From contig NC_045142.1 in the NCBI RefSeq assembly GCF_008831285.2, positions 1,183,001 to 1,247,000 of the forward strand: a stretch of DNA of 64,000 nt. The letters are read 5' to 3'. Below, piece by piece: positions 1 to 13,190 of this stretch. The notes below the pieces were generated by a model that saw nothing but the letters and a program-made list of their open reading frames with translations, was not told the DNA's origin and did no database searches. A program made the position numbers and the translations under genes. The first letter of the stretch is position 1; the number at the start of each line of letters is the position of its first letter. This DNA is from Nymphaea colorata (taxonomy: Eukaryota; Streptophyta; Magnoliopsida; Nymphaeales; Nymphaeaceae).

Positions 1-3000
1 TCGATTCTCCGGGAGAGATGATCATGACAAACTTAACCACTGGGGACAAAGCTGTGCTTTATTTTCAACCATGCGGCTGGTTTGGGTATGGCTAAATTCC
101 TGTACTTGGAAGTTTGTGGTAAATTTCAGATCTTTCCCTTTCCCCATATCAGAGGCCCTGTGTACGGTGCTCTTTCTCTTATGACCATTACAAGGACATC
201 ACTCTGGCTTGTCAATGGTTAGGAGAAGGACATCCTACGCCTTTCTGTCAGTAATTGTTGACTGATGGTCAAAGAATAATTAGAGTCACTAAACAAACGT
301 AAAAGCAGGAGTTATTATAGATCCGAAGTGCTTTCCAGCCAGAGTTAGCAATCTCATATTTGGGAATATTTGAATAGTTGGATTAATTCTCCTAGTGAGA
401 TATGATCATGACAAATTTAACCAGTGGGGACAAATCTGTCTTTATCCTCTGCCATTCTGCTGGTTTGTGTATGGCTAAATTCCTGTACTTCTTGGAAGTC
501 TGTGAGCAATCCTCAGGTTTCTTTTTCATTCACCAATATCATAGGCCCTTTGCAGAGTGCTTCTTCTCTTGCAGCCATTCACAAGGGCATCAGTCTTGCC
601 TTGTCAATCGTTAGGATCCTAGTACATCTTATGTCCTTTTGTTGACAAGTAAGGGTCAAAGAATAGGCAACACCAATCACCATAGAAATGCTAAAGACGA
701 CTTCAGGACAAATCGTGCAAGTTGAAGGGTTTGGAAACCGATAAGAGAATGTGGTCCAAATAGAACTGCTGCCACATGCATTATACTCTTAATTTGATAT
801 AAATGTGCAGGTTTTGCTGAGTTGAAGAAAAACTAGCAGAATGTATTTTTTTTTTTTCAAATATACATTGTTTTAATGGTAAGTTAAGGAATCCTGTTGA
901 GTGTAGATTGGCAAATCTCTCACTGTTAGAGACCTTGAAAAGGCATTTGATTGCAGAAACCACATACTGCATAACAAGTAGGTTCTCTGAATCACACATG
1001 TTCGAGGATTGGAGACTCAACTTTGCATGGAACATCCTTTCTGCAAAGTGGAGTGTCCTTTCTGCTTGACTCATACATGACCCACTTCTGGTCGGCATTT
1101 GTTGTTCCTGTTCCTGGGATGCCAGGAACTGTATGTTCCTTCTTTATGTCTCGTGGAACAGGAATCAAACACTTGCATTGGTGTCGAGGGCAGGGAGTTG
1201 GGGCTGTAAGAATCACAGCTTGCCTCTTTTCAAACAATGATTTTTTGGTTCTGCCCTCCTATACTGAGAATCACTCTGAAGGTTTGTTGTTTAGTGAAAA
1301 GGAATTTGCATTTCGAGAACCATATGGACAAATCATCCTTTGCCTATACATTACGGGATAATATGGAAGGAAATCTTGATATGGAAGTCAGTGCAAAAAG
1401 GCTTTTGCTTCGTGCAGATGAAAGTCTCTTGGAGTTTTTTCAATGTCTATAACATTCTAGATTTATGACTGTTACCTGGAAATATGTCTTCAATCATATT
1501 GTTGTTCTCGCTTGCCACTTAGATTTTTTGTTCTTTATTGTTGTTCATATAGTTGGGGGCTTATTTGAATTTTCATTCTGATTGTAGAGCTGGTCGCTAT
1601 GAAGTGGATGGGTATGTTTATAATTCTGAGGAGGAACCTAAAATTTTGATGACTGGGAAATGGAATGAATCCATGAGTTATCAGCCTTGTGACCTAGAAG
1701 GGGAGCCTCTTCCTAGCACAGAACTGAAAGAGGTAAACCGTATTGTGGAAAATTTACTTTGTATTTAAATTTTTTTTTTATTAAACTTTTGCTCATCCTG
1801 CATGACAGAATGTGTTGTCTCTCTCTGTTGGTCCTCTCTGTTGGACCAGCTTCATGCACGCTCCTGTGTGTGAAAATGAAAATTTAAACTTGTACATGAA
1901 AATCATTGACATGGTTAGAGTTTAAAATTTTATAGAGTTGCTTCAATTGTCTTGGCTGGTTCTTTAACTCAAGGTCATTGTTAGGATATTGCAGGTCCTG
2001 TCTATTATTTTTTTTAATTGGAGATGCTGACCTGTCTCTCACATAATTATAGGTATGGAGGGTTGCAGATGTGCCGGAGAACGACAAATTTCAGTACACA
2101 TATTTTGCACACAGGATTAATAGCTTTGACACTGCTCCGAAGAATTTGCTTGCATCAGACTCTCGATTGCGTCCTGATAGATATGCTCTTGAAATGGGTG
2201 ATTTGTCAAAATCTGGTTCAGAGAAGAGCAGGTATATTGTTTTAGGTGTTATTTATACAAATAGGTTATTGCAAGTACATGATAAAATCTGCCCATGACT
2301 CGTTGCTTTTCTTCCTTTTATCACTTATATATCTTTAATTTTTTTCTCAATTGGCACAAAAATAATATATTTTTTTGCTGTTACCAGTTACCACTTGCCT
2401 TCACTCTTTGACATGGAATTAATTGATATTATCTTGCTTCCGTATGGACCATCAGTACTGAATGTCAGGTTCTGCATTGTTCAAGGACAACACATTCAAC
2501 CTAAGGTCCTAAAACTATAGAGAAAAAGCAAATCTTTATCATGTCTGTTGCAATTTGCAGTCTTTTTGACTCCCATAAATTTCTGTTAGTGTTTTGCTAT
2601 GATGTGTGAAAGTTATGGCGTACAGTTTACTAATCGTGGATGGAATTGCTAGGGTAGTTCTGATCTCTGGAGAATCCGTGTGTTGATGATTGTTTTGACA
2701 GCTTCTTTACCATTTCTTTTGTGAAGGATTGCCACTTACGTTATTGCTATTCTTTCAGTTTGGAAGATAGGCAGAGAGCTGAAAAGAGGAAGAGAGAGGC
2801 TAACGGTGACAAATTTACGCCAAAATGGTTCAATGTAGCCGGAGAAGTTACTCAGACCCCTTGGGGAGAGCTAGAAATTTATGAATACAACGGGAAGTAC
2901 ACAGAACATCGGGCTGCAGTTGAGAACTCAAGCAGCACTGTTGAAGTTGATGTCAAGTCGATAGACTTCAACCCATGGCAGTACGATAGTTTGTGCGCTT

Positions 3001-3002
3001 GA
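1..3002 (+). CDS. ORP3: Oxysterol-binding protein-related protein, ORP3 type (3' part)
   Basis: The last four exons of a soluble lipid-transfer protein of the OSBP/ORP family. These proteins move sterols or phosphoinositides at membrane contact sites; plant ORP3 members act at the ER. Exons by frame and splice signals: 1-85 (reading frame starts at base 3), 1588-1732, 2053-2231 and 2759-3002, giving 216 residues to the TGA. Visible blocks are [56 protein letters not shown], the RPDRY motif after LLASDSR, the basic [10 protein letters not shown] helix, and FTPKWF before a short acidic end. This is the C-terminal half of the sterol-binding barrel; the family signature EQVSHHPP would lie upstream of the window. 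The split glycine codon GG|A joining exon 1 to exon 2 restores WFGAGRY. The first intron is about 1.5 kb and holds a broken second copy of the first exon. Family identity is firm; the exact ORP3 paralogue is inferred. Confidence 0.93.
388..690 (+). repeat. Degenerate tandem copy of the preceding ORP exon and its intron flank
   Basis: The stretch repeats bases 1 to about 300 with an offset of 384 to 387 bases. Shared landmarks are ATGATCATGACAAA (18 and 402), TATGGCTAAATTCCTGTACT after the splice donor (87 and 470) and GGTCAAAGAATA (267 and 654). The exon-derived part has one base fewer than the original between GACAAA and the donor, so the frame is shifted and the copy would not encode the QPCGWFG block. 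It lies in the intron between two working exons and is read as a pseudo-exon. Confidence 0.85.
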
Positions 3003-5087
3003 CCGATGCATTTGTTATTTCGTTTGTACGTCTTTTAAATTTTTCCTCGCACCTGTTGGTCTTCATTTTTTTTCCTTATATTTTTTTGGGTTGTTGGCAT
3101 ATGTTTGTCGATGACATTTTTAGATGTTGAAATATGTAGATGAAATTGAGCTCCTATTTATATATCAATCACTTTTAGGTCCCTTTTCCCTCTTTTCTTG
3201 GATGTTCAGACGACAGTTTTTCTTGGCGACGGAACCCTCCTGTGATCAAATTTTGGATGCCTTCAAGAATTGATGCCAAATTCTGCTACTGGATCCATAA
3301 CAAGTGGATCATATTGGTTCTAGGCTCGGGCAAGGTGGTCTATAATCATCATAGTGGGAAAGATTCCGGAGGGAAATAAAGGAGGGGGCTGTCTTCTTTT
3401 CCAAAGTTTAAACAAGTCGAGAAAGTGTCGCAAATGCAGACGCAATCAAAATGTTATGCCTCAACTAATACGAAGTCCTGCCCAAGCTAAACGTGTACAA
3501 CTGCAAATGATACGTGTCCATATCCAAACTCAGACCCAAATTAGTTTACCAACAATTTAAACCTGAAATCCAACTTTATTTTGAGATGCATATTCTATAA
3601 TAAAGTGTTTGATTTGGATTGAAGGCGACTACCCTGCCCATTAGTAAGGTCTCGTTATTTCTCTTTCGATGGCTGTGCTTCTTCAACCAGATGCCAAGAA
3701 ACAACAACCATCAGTACAAAGTAGGGCTGAGAATGCTTCTGGACCGGCATGGTGATAAGGACGCAAGGGTTTCGAAGATAGATTAAGGCTTCTAGTTGCA
3801 AGCTTGGACCAGAAAATGTGCGTCGCGAATTTGGACCTCGATCTAGATGAATACTGTCTATTGCAGCTACTTGGGTCTGATCTCTCACACATGGGATTTG
3901 ACAATTTCCTAATACGGATCTATAAGCTTCTATGAATTTGTTTCATAAGATCCTAACATGCATGAGATTATTCTTAAATCCAAATCGTTACATGTCAAAC
4001 ACGTTTATTTTCGCATGTACATGCATGCCTCTGTAATTGCATTTTTTATTTTTGTTTCTGTTGAAGGAAACATGACTATTTAGTCAAGCAAGATAATCAA
4101 CCTGCTGACAATGCTTATATGTAATCAAGCAGTGTGTTTCTGTTTGAATTTGAACAAAATTGGATAGTTTGAATAATGTTTTACTAGGACATTTCCCAGT
4201 GAGTGAGAGATTATCCACTACCAGATGGAGGCCTGAAGCCCCCTCCCATTCACCTTGCCTTTGGGGCTCTGGGCTGCGTTGGGGCTTAGGTGGGCAGCAG
4301 ACTGCTTTCAACTGCATGAAATTCACCGCACCTTTAGCGGCCCGGAGAAGTAGAACTCACGAAATCAAAGCAAGGATGTGTTATGTATGCGTCTCTCATC
4401 CCGACCAACTATACTATGCCCAATTAAAAGATTTTTACTCGGGCATTAGAACATGAATACTTTCTCATGTATTTTCAGCTTAAAGCTACATTCATAAACA
4501 CTTTGTGGGGCTAGTAATTGGGTTTGGGATTCATTTTCTTGAAGCGGCCGGTCTCTTGTTCAGTTTTCTTCACCTAACGTGATCCGGTTCTGATAATACA
4601 ATCCACCTACTGTTGTCCGGGTTGGCGTAATAAAACTCTTAGGATGAACACGCGCCATTGACAACAAAACCTAGCGCGGTGATATCATACAATGGTAGGG
4701 CTGACAGGAGAGAGCGGCATCATATGAATTGATCATATAATCTACCAAGCCTATTTCCAGGTGCGTGTTTGATTCATGGGACATTCTTCCCTTCTGGTAA
4801 AGAATTCCATGATGTAGATATTCTTCAAGATATGGTCAAGTTTTCAGGATATTTTCTACTGTGAAAAGGCGTTTTCATCTGACAACGAAGGGAAAAAACA
4901 AAAACCGTTCTGAGCTCTGACATGAAATTATGCGATTTTTTTCTCAGAAAAGCCATCTGGGATAAGCACACTCTAGATAACTTCTTCAGGCGATAGGCGT
5001 GCCACAAAAGAGATCTGCAATCTCTATCGTCCTTTTTCTTTCTTTACCACTAAAAGCTCATCGACAATGATGTTCTTTCGGTGGGTC

Positions 5088-5237
5088 CTTCATCTTCTTT
5101 GCATTCGATGATTGGATGGGAGCAATTGGTGGTAACGATGTTCGTCTCTTTGGAAAGGAGATGAACATCTTCATTGCATTCGATGATTGGATGAGAGCAA
5201 TTTGTGGTAAGGATGTTCATCACTTTGGAAAGGAGAT
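5088..5237. repeat. 75-bp tandem duplication
   Basis: GCATTCGATGATTGGATG occurs at 5101 and 5176, followed each time by AGAGCAAT or GGAGCAAT, a GGTAA..GATGTTC block and TTTGGAAAGGAGAT. Two imperfect copies lie head to tail with a 75-base period. Confidence 0.85.
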
Positions 5238-5457
5238 TGAGCAATAACCATATCTGATTGATTTGATCTAAAGTTCAAATTGATCTGATCTACCTTGTTG
5301 TAAACGGTCAAAGGGGCGCGTTTATTTATTCTGGACTTCAGATGTGAGAGTTTGAATTATATAGTCTCCACGTTAAATTCATGGGTTCTACAAATTGCAT
5401 ATTTGGAAAACCACAGATTCAAGGTTTGCATTATGCATCAAATCCATAGATCTTAGA

Positions 5458-5615
5458 GGGCATTTGGTACTAGTGGTTCATGAATCTGTTTTAGAGGTGT
5501 TTGCTAAGTGGTTCACTACATTAGTATTTCATGAATATCTTCCAAAGTCAGATTTATACAATACTAATACTCAGATTCATGGAATACTGATATAGTGTTT
5601 ATAATACCAAATGCT
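5458..5615. mobile_element. Short inverted-repeat element (MITE-like)
   Basis: The left end reads GCATTTGGTAC and the right end ATACCAAATGC in inverted orientation. A second inverted pair, TTCATGAATCTG and CAGATTCATGG, lies further in. About 158 bp, with no coding capacity. The ends resemble hAT-type MITEs, but no clear target-site duplication was established. Confidence 0.5.
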
Positions 5616-7188
5616 TCAAGGAGCATACCGTAGCTTGGCGAGCAGACTGGCTACTCTCCTGAAATGCAAAGGGTGGTGCTGCAGTCACCCAGGTCTCGAA
5701 GCAGGCCCTGAACCCCAAAAGAAGGGGGTAAGGGGGTTTTCGGCTTCTCGGGTTTGCTCCCCCCATATTTCCAAATAGCCCCTTAAGACCAGGAGAATGC
5801 CACAGTTGAGATTTATGAATTTCAAAATGCAAATATTACAAATTTGGATGTAATATATACATCTTCCAAACAAAGAATTTCAGATTGTCGTTAGAAACCG
5901 AGGATAAAAAAATTTCAAATCACAATGCATCTTAAATGTCTTCATAAACCACAAAAAAAAAAAAAAAAAGTTTCCCGTCACATTGCTTCCATCACAATCA
6001 ACAACCTTTCTTGCACTTTTATCATGGAGTGAAAGGGGCAGCGACCTCATACCAAAAGGGAGATGGATCACATGCTTCTACGAACAGAAATAGTGCACTA
6101 ACTCTTAGCTTGCAAAGAAAGCCTGTCAATTGGTAATGAGCTCATTTACACAACTTGGTCCCTAGGGTTCTTATTGCCTTAGCCTTACCCTAAAGGAAGG
6201 TAGACCTAAATCATTCCACAGCTTGCCAAAAGTACAAACACAACCAACTCTTTCTAACAAAAGGCGATTCTTCATGTCTATTTCAAGCCAGATTGAATGA
6301 TTTTTCATCATTCTTTCTACACCCTTCAAGCTTTTGTTTGAAAGCTCATTGTTGCATCTTGTTTCCATCAAGACAGACCATGCAAAACGTGATGCAGTTA
6401 GTCCATTTAGCAAGCATCTCTTTTTCAATTACTATCACTCAAAATTAGATTTGACAAAAAAAGAACGATGGTGATCTTACAAAGTCATGCGATTTCATTG
6501 AAGACCATCTATTTATATCTTGAGATTAGACATGCTGAATCAATCTGACAGAATCAATATGCAATCAGGAATTCGCAAAAAAGAGTTCATGAGATCGTTC
6601 CCTTCTTTTACAAGGTAGGTTTTGATGGCATTCATTTAAAATTGTAGACTGATCATTTGCAGACATTCCTTGCTCTATCAAGCTTGACTCGAGTTCGAAC
6701 TCAAGTTTTATAGGTCGAGTCGAGCTCTATCAAACTAGAATGTGCCATGAAGATGGGGCAAGTCCAAGTCTAGTGGCTGTCCTTTGCCTTTGAAGAGCAT
6801 CCAAGGGATGGATCAGATTCGATCGGCTAAATACAAGACAGGTCGGATCCAGATTGGCATTTGTACAAGTTCCAAAATCCACTAGATCTGATCCATTTCC
6901 AACTCCAGCTTTAACCTAGTTGGCTAATCCTCATGCTAAAGTCTACAGCCTATTCTCTCTGTCTAAAGCCAAAGACGCATATATGCTTTTTTTTTGTAAA
7001 GCTAAGAACTAAATGCTGTTCCCTTGAATAACTCAACTGTACACCACAGAAACTTTGTAAGCTGTTAGAAAAATAAAAAAGAAGTATGGGAGGGATCATG
7101 TGCCAGCTATAGTTGCTATATTAAAAAACTAAGCTAAATAAGGGAATGAACAATAAACAGTGAAAGAATGGGCCCACATCATTTACTG

Positions 7189-7230
7189 CACACACACACA
7201 CACACACACATGCACACACACACACACACA
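7189..7230. repeat. (CA)n microsatellite
   Basis: About 20 CA units with a single TG interruption near 7211. Confidence 0.95.
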
Positions 7231-7345
7231 TTTAAGGAGAAGAAAAGATCAAGTTGGGAGGTGTTCGAATCCCCTGAATCTGATCTGTGAGCAGAGATCA
7301 ATGGGCAGCTTGATGACCTCTGATCTGAGATTGAGATCGTTTATC

Positions 7346-7491
7346 GGGTGTTTGGCAATACAAGTTGTTACTGTTATATGAATTTACCTCAAAAATTAGG
7401 GCCGATTCACGAAACCTTATGAGCTAGCATTCCATGAATCGGTCGCATGAGACAACATAGTTACAACTTGTTACTGTTACCAAACAACTCC
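7346..7491. mobile_element. Short inverted-repeat element (MITE-like), related to the one at 5458
   Basis: The left end GGGTGTTTGGCAAT..ACAAGTTGTTACTGT is matched by the inverted right end ACAACTTGTTACTGTTACCA followed by AACAACTCC. Inside, CCGATTCA and TGAATCGG form a further inverted pair, like the internal GATTCATGG block of the 5458 element. About 146 bp and non-coding. Confidence 0.5.
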
Positions 7492-9590
7492 TTTATGTTT
7501 ACGATCAGACCTTTCTGGCAACCAATATGAGTTTTCAGTTGTTGATGTAAAAGTACTGAAAAAAATGGATCTATAATCAGAAGATTTCATATTTGAATAC
7601 TGAATTGTATTTATGTAGACTTTGAGCTTTGGTAGATCTTCGGACTGAGTGCATCTGAAAGCCTCATATCATAAATTCGAGCACCTGATGCAACAGGATT
7701 TTGCGGTTTAACTAGAACACTATGGCCAAAGTTAAAGTTCTATGAAAAAAAAACTCTGATATCATACGTCAGTCAGATCTAGATCCATAATTTCAGCGTT
7801 GTATATTGTCAACAAGGTCTCATCGGGTGGGAAAAGTCTGATCTCAAAATTGAAGACCCCCCCATATTAGATTAGATCTCATGAAGGAGTTATTAATTAA
7901 AAACCTCTTGCATTTCCGGAGCATGCTACTCGATATGCATAAAATATTTCAATGCCAGCCTTTGCATTTGATACACGGCGTCAAATCTACATGGGGATGA
8001 AATAATGGCAACCTGATGAAAGATTATATCACATCCATGGAATGCTGGTTTGAGCTCATGATTCTCAAAATGCTTCTCTCTCACTTCAAGGAGCGGAACA
8101 TTGTTGGTTTTTCCGGGATGTAAAATGAAGCACGTCTCTTCTTCGATTCCTGTGGATGCTACTCCTCTTCCTTATAGCACATAGATAGATGGGTCAATTG
8201 GTTTCTCTCCATTTTTTTTTCTTTCTCTCTCTTCCCACCACACCTTGCTTACCAAGATATTCACTTTTATTTGCTTGGGACAGATCTTAAGTTCCAGACA
8301 CCGAGATATATTTTTGTTTAGGAGCTGCAGACTTTAAAACGTCACATTCTCTCATCACCTTTATGGGGATTTGCAGACATGAACTTTAAGGGCTCATGTG
8401 ATCTAAGTTTTGGGCACGCAACTGGGAATGTCACTAATTAATAAGATAAATGTTGCCCACTGCTCTTTGAGACAGAACCCATAGCTATAGACCTTTTATT
8501 GGAAGATCCTTTATTATCCCAATGAAAGTTGCTAATGGCTGCTATACACACACATGTATGCACGTGCATGCACGCACATTCACTCCCACTGATGAGTGAG
8601 CTGATCATTTCAATTAATTTTCCAGTTTGCATCTTACTTTTGATGTGTGTGTATGTGTGCATATATATATATATATGATATGAATATGTATAAGAATTTT
8701 GCAAGAACATGTTCATGATCTCATTCCTTTAACTGTTCACGAAGCAGAGGTGGAGCTAGAATTTATTTTCATTGGAGGGCGGTATATGACTAAATAAATT
8801 CTCTAAGAAATTTTGACAGGGGCCAACTGCGTTTTTCAAATTTTTTACAATGACCAAATTATAATTTTTGAATATTTTAAAAGAGAATATTTTATTTTTC
8901 AATTTTTTATTTGATAATATATGGTGATCCTTTGATTCATGTAGGACATCAGATTTCAAAGCGATTTCACATACTCACCGTTGGTTGGTTTCATCCAACC
9001 ATCTTTCAATGAAAATGGTAGATTCCAATAAGATCAAAATATAATTAGTACTCATCATAAATATAATCAAAGGAACAATTGCGTACCAAAAAATCTGATA
9101 TTCAAAGATGATTTGCCAGATTATATGAACTGCACATCTTTAATTTAGTTTGTTGATTATATTCTTGGGATCATATGACCAATGTCACTAAACAATGCTA
9201 GGAATCCGGATTTCTGTGGTGGTTTGATTTAAAAAGCAGATCCAGATCTGGTCGATGGCATAGCTGCTGGATGCACAGAAATATCGGTGTGATCCAGATC
9301 CACATTTTATATGTTTCTTATTGTTCATTCATGTCAGGAAACCATGTTTGGTCTACTAGAAGCTTAGTGCAGCAAATTTGGATATGAACCCAAAATGTAA
9401 ATCCGTAGTCCAAATCCTAATTGGCATATGGAAGAAGATCACTTGATGAGGCAACCATAAATTAAGATGCATTTGTGGCAGCCATGGATCTTATGGAAGA
9501 TGAAGAAACAAAATCTTTTCCTAAAAAGAGAACGTGAAAGAGATTTCATCCTAAATGCAAGTATAATGCGAAATAAGGTACTGTTGGAAC

Positions 9591-9592
<2 letters not shown>

Positions 9593-9622
<30 letters not shown>
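9593..9622. repeat. (TA)n microsatellite
   Basis: About 15 TA units followed by a CT/T-rich run. Confidence 0.95.
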
Positions 9623-9623
<1 letters not shown>

Positions 9624-10341
9624 CTTTCTCTCTCTTTTTTTTTTCCTTCTCTCTCAACCGCCAATGTTCAAGATTATTTATTATGAGTGTAGCACTTAAA
9701 GGTTGCGACACCTACCTGTTTATCTTCTTATATTATACAAATCCTGACTTTTGAGAATCCCGATCAATCCCTTACTTTTCTCCTTATTCGCTCCTTATTA
9801 GATCGCATTTCCGATGCACATCTGCTGGGAGAAAGGCCTTCCTACCTTATCAGATCACATTTAATGCGGAGACAGAAAACAAAGGGATAGAGAAGAAGCT
9901 AAGTTTGTGAAAGAGCTTCCTACTGCTCCCTCTACGACTCTCTCTCTCTCACACACACAGTTGAAAAATTCAACCCAAGTAAGGGGCCGGATCGAGTTAG
10001 GTGGCCCTCTCTGCAACCATGAAGTAGGTAATGCAAAGGTAGGTGAATATTCTCATATTATTTGAAGATGGTGAGAGAAAGAGAGAGAGAGATTTTGAAG
10101 ATGGATCTAGAGAGAGAAAGAGAGTCAATCTTCAAAATTGGTTGTGAAGCAGTATGGAGTTGGTGGGAGCAAAAGGTTCAACAAGAAAACAGTTTGATCA
10201 TCTTCAGGATGATCTCTCTTGGGGAAGGGATGCCAACAAAATAAATTTTAATACTATAATCATCCAACGGAAATGTGAAAGAAAAAGATGGAGTGCCTTA
10301 AAAGGCAGTTGAGAACATGAAAAAATAAAAGATCCAACCTA

Positions 10342-10342
10342 C

Positions 10343-10383
<41 letters not shown>
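10342..10383. repeat. (AT)n(CA)n compound microsatellite
   Basis: About 11 AT units pass directly into about 10 AC units. Confidence 0.95.
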
Positions 10384-12404
10384 AGGCAATAGAATCTTAT
10401 GGTGCATAAGTTTTCTCTCCAAGATCTGAAGAAATTAAACTAATCCAGTGTGAGGGCAAGATGGCCAATTTCTTTCTGGGAAAAAGTAGATTCCATTAGC
10501 CGCTTAATGAAGGCTTTCCCCAAACAAGATTTTGATCTTGATGCATCTGATTGGATTTTCTCTTCCTTGATAATTGGTGGGGGCCACACCTTTGTGAATG
10601 CCATAAAGGAAAAGTAAAGGGAGAGGAGAAGAATCACAAGAGATTCTCTGGGCATATGCCTCAACTCCACATGTGAGGTGTAGGTTTAGTGATAAGGTCA
10701 TCTCCTTTGAGCCAAACTCATGATAGAGGTTCCATGGCTCATTCGGTTCCAAATCTTCTATTGGTTCATCTAAGAACCGACCCGTTTAAATTTCAGTTCT
10801 GGAGATCCGGCCACTTGGCACGATGCTAGATCGCTTGGGCCGCCTACGTGGAACGGCACTTTCATCGAGCAACTCTGGTGTTCGATAGGCAAGTTGGAGT
10901 TAAGCAGACCTTGACAGATCGTGCCCGGAGGGGCGGACCCTTCTCGGAGCATTGAATTGTCCTCCTTCAGGGTTTTTCACCCTCTAGTCAGGTCGATGGA
11001 GCTCTTGTTCGCACATTCTTTGAATAATTTATCTGAATTTAGTCGGGATCATGTATCTTTGAATACATTGTTATTGTCTCATAAATATGTCACAAGGCAA
11101 ATTCATACAATACTTGCTGAAAATGATAGTCATTGATCTTAGTATGAAAAACTAAAATGTTTAGAGTTAATTGACCATATTTAACAAGATTTTTTTTTAT
11201 TGTGGTTCTTGGAATACTCAGAAGCATGCTTCATATTTTGTTCTTGGGGTTATTCTTCCAAAGTTTGCATTTTTCTGTATTAAAATTCATACCCACATAT
11301 TTAAGTTTGAAATTGTGAACTCTATATGAAAATTAGGGAAGCAAAATAATTCACATACAATTTTGAGGTTTTGATCCTTAGATGTCATTTGGGAACAATA
11401 ACATGATACTTTCTCATGCATCTAACCCAAAAAATTGATTAGATTCATTGGACACTTCAAACAATATTTTATTCATAAATTTGCCTAATTTTTAGGGTAG
11501 ATTTATGAGTCACTACCGATGCAAAACAGTCCCTTGGGATGCACCAAATCAACCAAAATATGCGTGCGTAAGTTGATTTTGAGTCCAAACTCGAAGCTTG
11601 GATATTTGATATTCTATCATACTCATTACCCAGTGTAATTAAAAAGGTCAATATTTAGTTTGATGTTCAAACGCAAATCTTATGTACCTGCAAAAGCAGT
11701 TGCAATTTTTAACTCATGTGTTGCCAGTGGAAAAAGAAAAGGGAGAAGGCAATTAGATGAAAGCAAATCATATAGGCAAAAGACTACTTAGAAAAAACTT
11801 TTTACACAGCTAAAAGGAACACCAAAGAGGGTGGTCTATGTGGGTCTGCTCCGATTCGGCCTCGTATTGAATCATCTCTTAAAAGGGCCATATCGGCCCC
11901 GTATCGCAAGGTCCGGTCCCGTACTTGGCCGTGTACCGGAACATTTTTCCAAAGGGCCATACAAATTATTTGCCCTCACATAAATTTTCTTCGAAAAATC
12001 ATTTGATAAGAAGAACATTATGTTATATGAACATATAAAGATGATTTTTCCTTTAAATGAAGAAAATTCTCAACCATCCTTCCATGGAGATTGAACAACT
12101 TGTGCACTTAAGTCACCACCAAATTTAATGCACTTTGAAAGCTGCGAACTTCTGCCGTTGCCCAATTTCGCATGAGCTTTTCCCAAACAAACATCATTCT
12201 TCAAACTCCCACGCTCACCAAACAATTTGGGGAACTTGGAATCCCCAGTTCCCCATAGTCCCTTCTCACGCGTTTCATCCTCAAACTTTATCCAACAATA
12301 TAAATTGGAATTTTAGTTATAAATTAAATATCTTTGTTTTCTGTTGGACAATTTGGACGGTTGTGCGAATAAATCTAAAAGCCTTCAAACAAAATAAAAT
12401 AAAA

Positions 12405-12424
12405 TTATATATATATATATATAT
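12405..12424. repeat. (TA)n microsatellite
   Basis: About 10 TA units after an AAAATAAAAT run. Confidence 0.9.
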
Positions 12425-12649
12425 TGCTTGTTTTGTTTATCGCAGTTATATTTGATATCGTGTTCTTACAAACAAGTTAAAAACTTGGATTTTCAGTCAA
12501 ATCCTTCCGGTCAAAACTTGTCGTAGAAGGGGAGTGGATCATTTTTTTTATGGGACGGGACGGGTCCAGTTACTTCAATTCCCGGGACCCGGTACTTGAC
12601 CGTCAATCCCTAAATTGCACCGGGGCATCCTGGTCATTGTGGCAAAGCG

Positions 12650-13190
12650 TTGTTGAGTTCACACCACCAAGAAACGCGTCGACTTTCGCCTGCCGCTTGA
12701 CGCTCCCCACGTGCGGAGGGACGCTTCCGACGGTCTCCTGCGTCTCTATTCTGGACCCACCCGTCATGGCGTCGTCCTTTCTTCCCTCTTTCTCTCTCTT
12801 ACGTCACCGGGCCCGGGTCCCAGAACCCCCACCACCCAACCCGAAAGCTCATCCCCTTATCCACCGAGACTAACGGCGTCAAGCAGCTCGTGGCTCCGAC
12901 CCCTGCCACCTCAGCATCCGGCGCGGGTCCCACGCTTCGCCCTCCCGTCCCTCTCAGGATGTTCCTCTTGCTTTCTCCTTTTTTTTTTTTTTCAAATTTT
13001 TAAGAATTTTGAGAATTTGGATGATACTGCCCGAAAGAGACACCACCGGCTGTTGTGCGTTAACCGCTTTCGCCAGCGTGGCACGCGGCTTTTGTCATGC
13101 ATGCCCTCACTTGCTTTCGAGAATCTCGATTTTGACCTCTAGTGGCAGCGATGGGCGGTGGAGATCACCTTTCCCTTTTTCCTTGCTTTC
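12650..13190. other. GC-rich island without a recognised gene
   Basis: The base composition rises sharply here, with CCACGTGC (a G-box core), TTACGTCACC, long pyrimidine runs and a poly-T block. This looks like a plant promoter or 5' leader, but no coding exon could be connected to it on either strand. It may be a relic of a gene or a promoter of a non-coding transcript. Confidence 0.3.

Noticed and set aside
1023-1452. Open frames in the first visible ORP intron
   Set aside because: They match no part of the ORP protein, and the flanking exons join correctly without them.
6171-6428. 85-codon frame on the minus strand resembling part of a real protein
   Set aside because: The composition looks protein-like, but I recognise no family and found no splice partner. 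It may be a relic of a mobile element.
12135-12455. 106-codon frame ending in a TA microsatellite
   Set aside because: Part of its length is microsatellite (YIYIYI), and the remainder has no recognisable protein features.
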